Shown here: one piece after another, positions 62,619 to 64,000 of the stretch
How the letters are laid out: each line of letters opens with the position of its first letter
Position numbering within the stretch: position 1 is the stretch's first letter
DNA from: Bin87 sp963663945
GTDB taxonomy: Bacteria > Chloroflexota > Dehalococcoidia > Lucifugimonadales > UBA3495
Assembly (NCBI GenBank): GCA_963663945.1
Contig: OY760687.1
Span: 2,914,001 to 2,978,000 of the forward strand
DNA: 64,000 bases
Reading direction: 5' to 3'
Notes under the pieces: model-generated
The model's database searches: none
What the model was told of the DNA's origin: nothing
Seen by the model: the letters and a program-made list of their open reading frames with translations, nothing else
Program-made: the position numbers and the translations under genes

Positions 62619-63209
62619 CTAGTCCGCGCGGTCGTGCCCCAAAAGCGCTGCCACGATTTCCGGCGCCACCGCGTCCACCCGCGACTCAATCGCCGCCGTG
62701 TCCAGGGCCGCCACCGGGTGCTGCAGGTACACCGACCCGCCGTAGTCGGCTCGACCCAACGAAAGGATGTGCTGCTCGGCCGCTGACCGAAACGCCTTGG
62801 TGTGCACCACCACCGTGCGCACTCCCCGGTCTTCCAGTTCCACTGCATCGCGCAAACTGCGCGCCACGCAACTCCCTCAATCCCCCACCGCCGTCACCAC
62901 GAAATCGCACTCCGCGAGTTCGTCAATAATTTCGGGCGCCGCCGGAGCCGAGAACACCCATTTGGAACGCACCAGGGAGTCGGTCATCCCGTAACCGTCC
63001 GCCAGCCGCGAGCGGATCGCTTCCAGAATCACGTCGGCATTGCCCTTGCGGTTGTCCAGGAATCCTCCCTTCAAACCCTCCAGCGTTTCCAGCGGAGCCG
63101 CCGGCCGGCGCTCCGGTTCCTCTTGCCTGTCGGTCGGATCCACTAACCCCAGCGCGGCGATGCGCGCCGACAAATCATCCCTGGCAATCATCCTGTCCAT
63201 CCTGTTCAT
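62619..63209 (-). CDS. UGSC family selenoprotein, in-frame UGA at codon 111
   Basis: Reading through the TGA at 62879-62877 joins two adjacent same-frame segments into one 196-residue protein. The codons at the junction give VVTAVGD-U-GSCVARSLRD, the defining motif of UGSC-family (seleno)proteins, in which selenocysteine and Cys114 probably form a redox pair. N-terminal part: PLETLEGLKGGFLDNRKGNAD; C-terminal part: RGVRTVVVHTKAF and GGSVYLQHPVAAL. A hairpin with correct spacing follows the UGA. It starts 9 bases after the upstream partner gene. The family's enzymatic role is unknown. Confidence 0.9.
62844..62870 (-). promoter_or_regulatory. candidate bacterial SECIS element of the UGSC gene
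   Basis: On the minus strand UGCGU pairs with AUGCA and, after a bulged GG, CGCGC pairs with GCGCG, closing a five-base loop AGUUU. The loop starts 18 bases past the UGA and has G as its second base. Both properties match the bacterial SECIS consensus. Confidence 0.65.
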
Positions 63210-63218
63210 CGATGTAAA

Positions 63219-64000
63219 CTAAACCACGGCGGCCGATGTGATCCGCGAGCCCCAACCCGGGATGTACACCGAGTGCCTCCCGGCGCCGCCGGCCACCATT
63301 ATATGGATGTCCTCGGGTCGCCGCACCACCGGTACCATCGCTTCGTCGTCCTCCCGGTCAATCCAGCGCGGCCACAGGGTGTTGCGATGGGCGTGCCGTC
63401 CGTGGATCCCGCCCAGCTTCAAAACCGACAGCGGCTGCCGGGCCAACTCGTAGAGGTACGACCTCGCGTCGTTCTTGGTCCATCCGGCCCCGGCGATGAT
63501 GTTGGCGTGCTCCGGTCCCAGCACCAGCAGCACATCTCCCATGACGTGGATGTTGTTGCAGCCCGGGATGGCCATGGACATCGCGAAGGTGGTGAGCAGG
63601 TCACGTGGGTTGTCCGCGCCGTGGTTGTTCAGGTTGTGCGGCGCCTCCGCCGGGTGCACCGTGACGACCGACTGGTCGGCCTCGTAGCCGCGCTCCACAT
63701 GGTACGGCTGCCACGGATTTTCCGCCTCGTTCTCGGCGATGCAGTAGGTGTACTTGCCGGGATGGCCGAAGGTCGCGCGGTCCTCGTCGCCCGGCAGCGC
63801 GCCGCCTAGGTTGGTCAGCGCCAGCTTGACCGCCCGGCCAATCGTCGCGTTGGCCCGGTTGCCCTGTCCGAAGCAGTTGCCGCCGGAATTCATGCCCAAT
63901 TCAATGGCCATAGGACCGTTCACGACCACCAGCGGCGTGGCGATGTGCGTGGAGCACTGCACCGAAGCCAGGTTGAACCGGGGCAGCAGCAACGCCTCAA
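63219..64000 (-). CDS. conserved hypothetical partner of the UGSC selenoprotein, 5' end outside the window
   Basis: The frame is open to the window edge, so the N-terminus is missing; 260 codons are visible. No family was recognised. Features are PLVVVNGPMAIELGMNSGGNCFGQG near the visible start, NATIGRAVKLALTNLGGALPG, TVHPAEAPHNLNNHGADNPRDLL and a Cys in AIPGCNNIHVMGDVLLVLGPEHA; His-rich HGRHAH comes late. It is 9 bases upstream of the UGSC gene on the same strand, so they are almost certainly one operon and may form one enzyme. Confidence 0.75.
   Translation of the reverse strand, partial: EALLLPRFNLASVQCSTHIATPLVVVNGPMAIELGMNSGGNCFGQGNRANATIGRAVKLALTNLGGALPGDEDRATFGHPGKYTYCIAENEAENPWQPYHVERGYEADQSVVTVHPAEAPHNLNNHGADNPRDLLTTFAMSMAIPGCNNIHVMGDVLLVLGPEHANIIAGAGWTKNDARSYLYELARQPLSVLKLGGIHGRHAHRNTLWPRWIDREDDEAMVPVVRRPEDIHIMVAGGAGRHSVYIPGWGSRITSAAVV

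Overview
The window is a 64 kb, GC-rich, gene-dense bacterial chromosome segment with about 60 protein genes and no rRNA, tRNA, CRISPR array, transposase or phage genes that I could see. The gene content suggests a Chloroflexota lineage, most likely a SAR202-like or other uncultured Dehalococcoidia: paired GMC flavoprotein oxidoreductases, tandem LigB-type dioxygenases, acyl-CoA chemistry, a soluble reductive-dehalogenase-like corrinoid/Fe-S protein, an orphan sulfate adenylyltransferase and two probable selenoproteins. This placement is inferred from gene content, not from a marker-gene tree.

Layout. 1-5.2 kb: GMC oxidoreductase, VOC protein, amidohydrolase, SIS sugar-phosphate protein and a CMD-like protein. 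5.3-12.8 kb: alaS (with a 3'-end frameshift), ruvX, a Cys4-HTH regulator followed by a threefold duplicated coiled-coil gene, acyl-CoA dehydrogenase, a stand-alone RAM domain and galU. 12.8-24.5 kb: a catabolic block with two MFS transporters, a TcuA-like flavoprotein, a second GMC oxidoreductase, an aminotransferase, a MaoC-like dehydratase, ATP sulfurylase and an enoyl-CoA hydratase. 24.9-33.3 kb: NYN nuclease, threonine synthase, MBL nuclease, a UGA-containing peroxiredoxin, an unusual GreA, a DUF1989 protein, quinone oxidoreductase, SprT-like protein and panD. 33.2-35.1 kb: a decayed methyltransferase copy followed by two intact methyltransferases. 35.4-39.1 kb: a TPP-riboswitch operon (SSS-family transporter plus thiC). 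39.2-45.4 kb: two LigB-like dioxygenases, thioredoxin reductase, MBL hydrolase and the reductive-dehalogenase-like protein. 45.5-51.5 kb: aminotransferase, plsY, der with an N-terminal repeat extension, a HEPN-like protein, argF and a FlK-like thioesterase. 51.6-57.8 kb: NHL propeller, DUF1501 and DUF1800 proteins, all without export signals, then a secreted 17-repeat LRR protein. 58-64 kb: a Rieske protein, a small ferredoxin-fold protein, a BtuF-like protein, Uma2, folD, queA, a UGSC-family selenoprotein and its truncated upstream partner.

How the parts fit. Housekeeping genes (alaS, ruvX, galU, thrC, greA, panD, thiC, trxB, plsY, der, argF, folD, queA) are interleaved with oxidative catabolism of small organic acids, alcohols and possibly aromatics. 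Redox chemistry is the recurring theme: flavoproteins, Fe-S and Rieske proteins, thioredoxin reductase and selenocysteine enzymes.

The strongest discovery leads are two open frames interrupted by in-frame UGA exactly at the expected catalytic position: a peroxiredoxin at 28244-28711, and a protein with a Sec-Gly-Ser-Cys motif at 62619-63209 that has a well-formed hairpin just after the UGA. Other leads are a GreA with an integrase-like N-terminal domain, a Der GTPase whose N-terminal repeats look like degenerate copies of its own P-loop region, the signal-less DUF1800/DUF1501/NHL cluster, and a family of GGGGCG-core hairpins at gene 3' ends.
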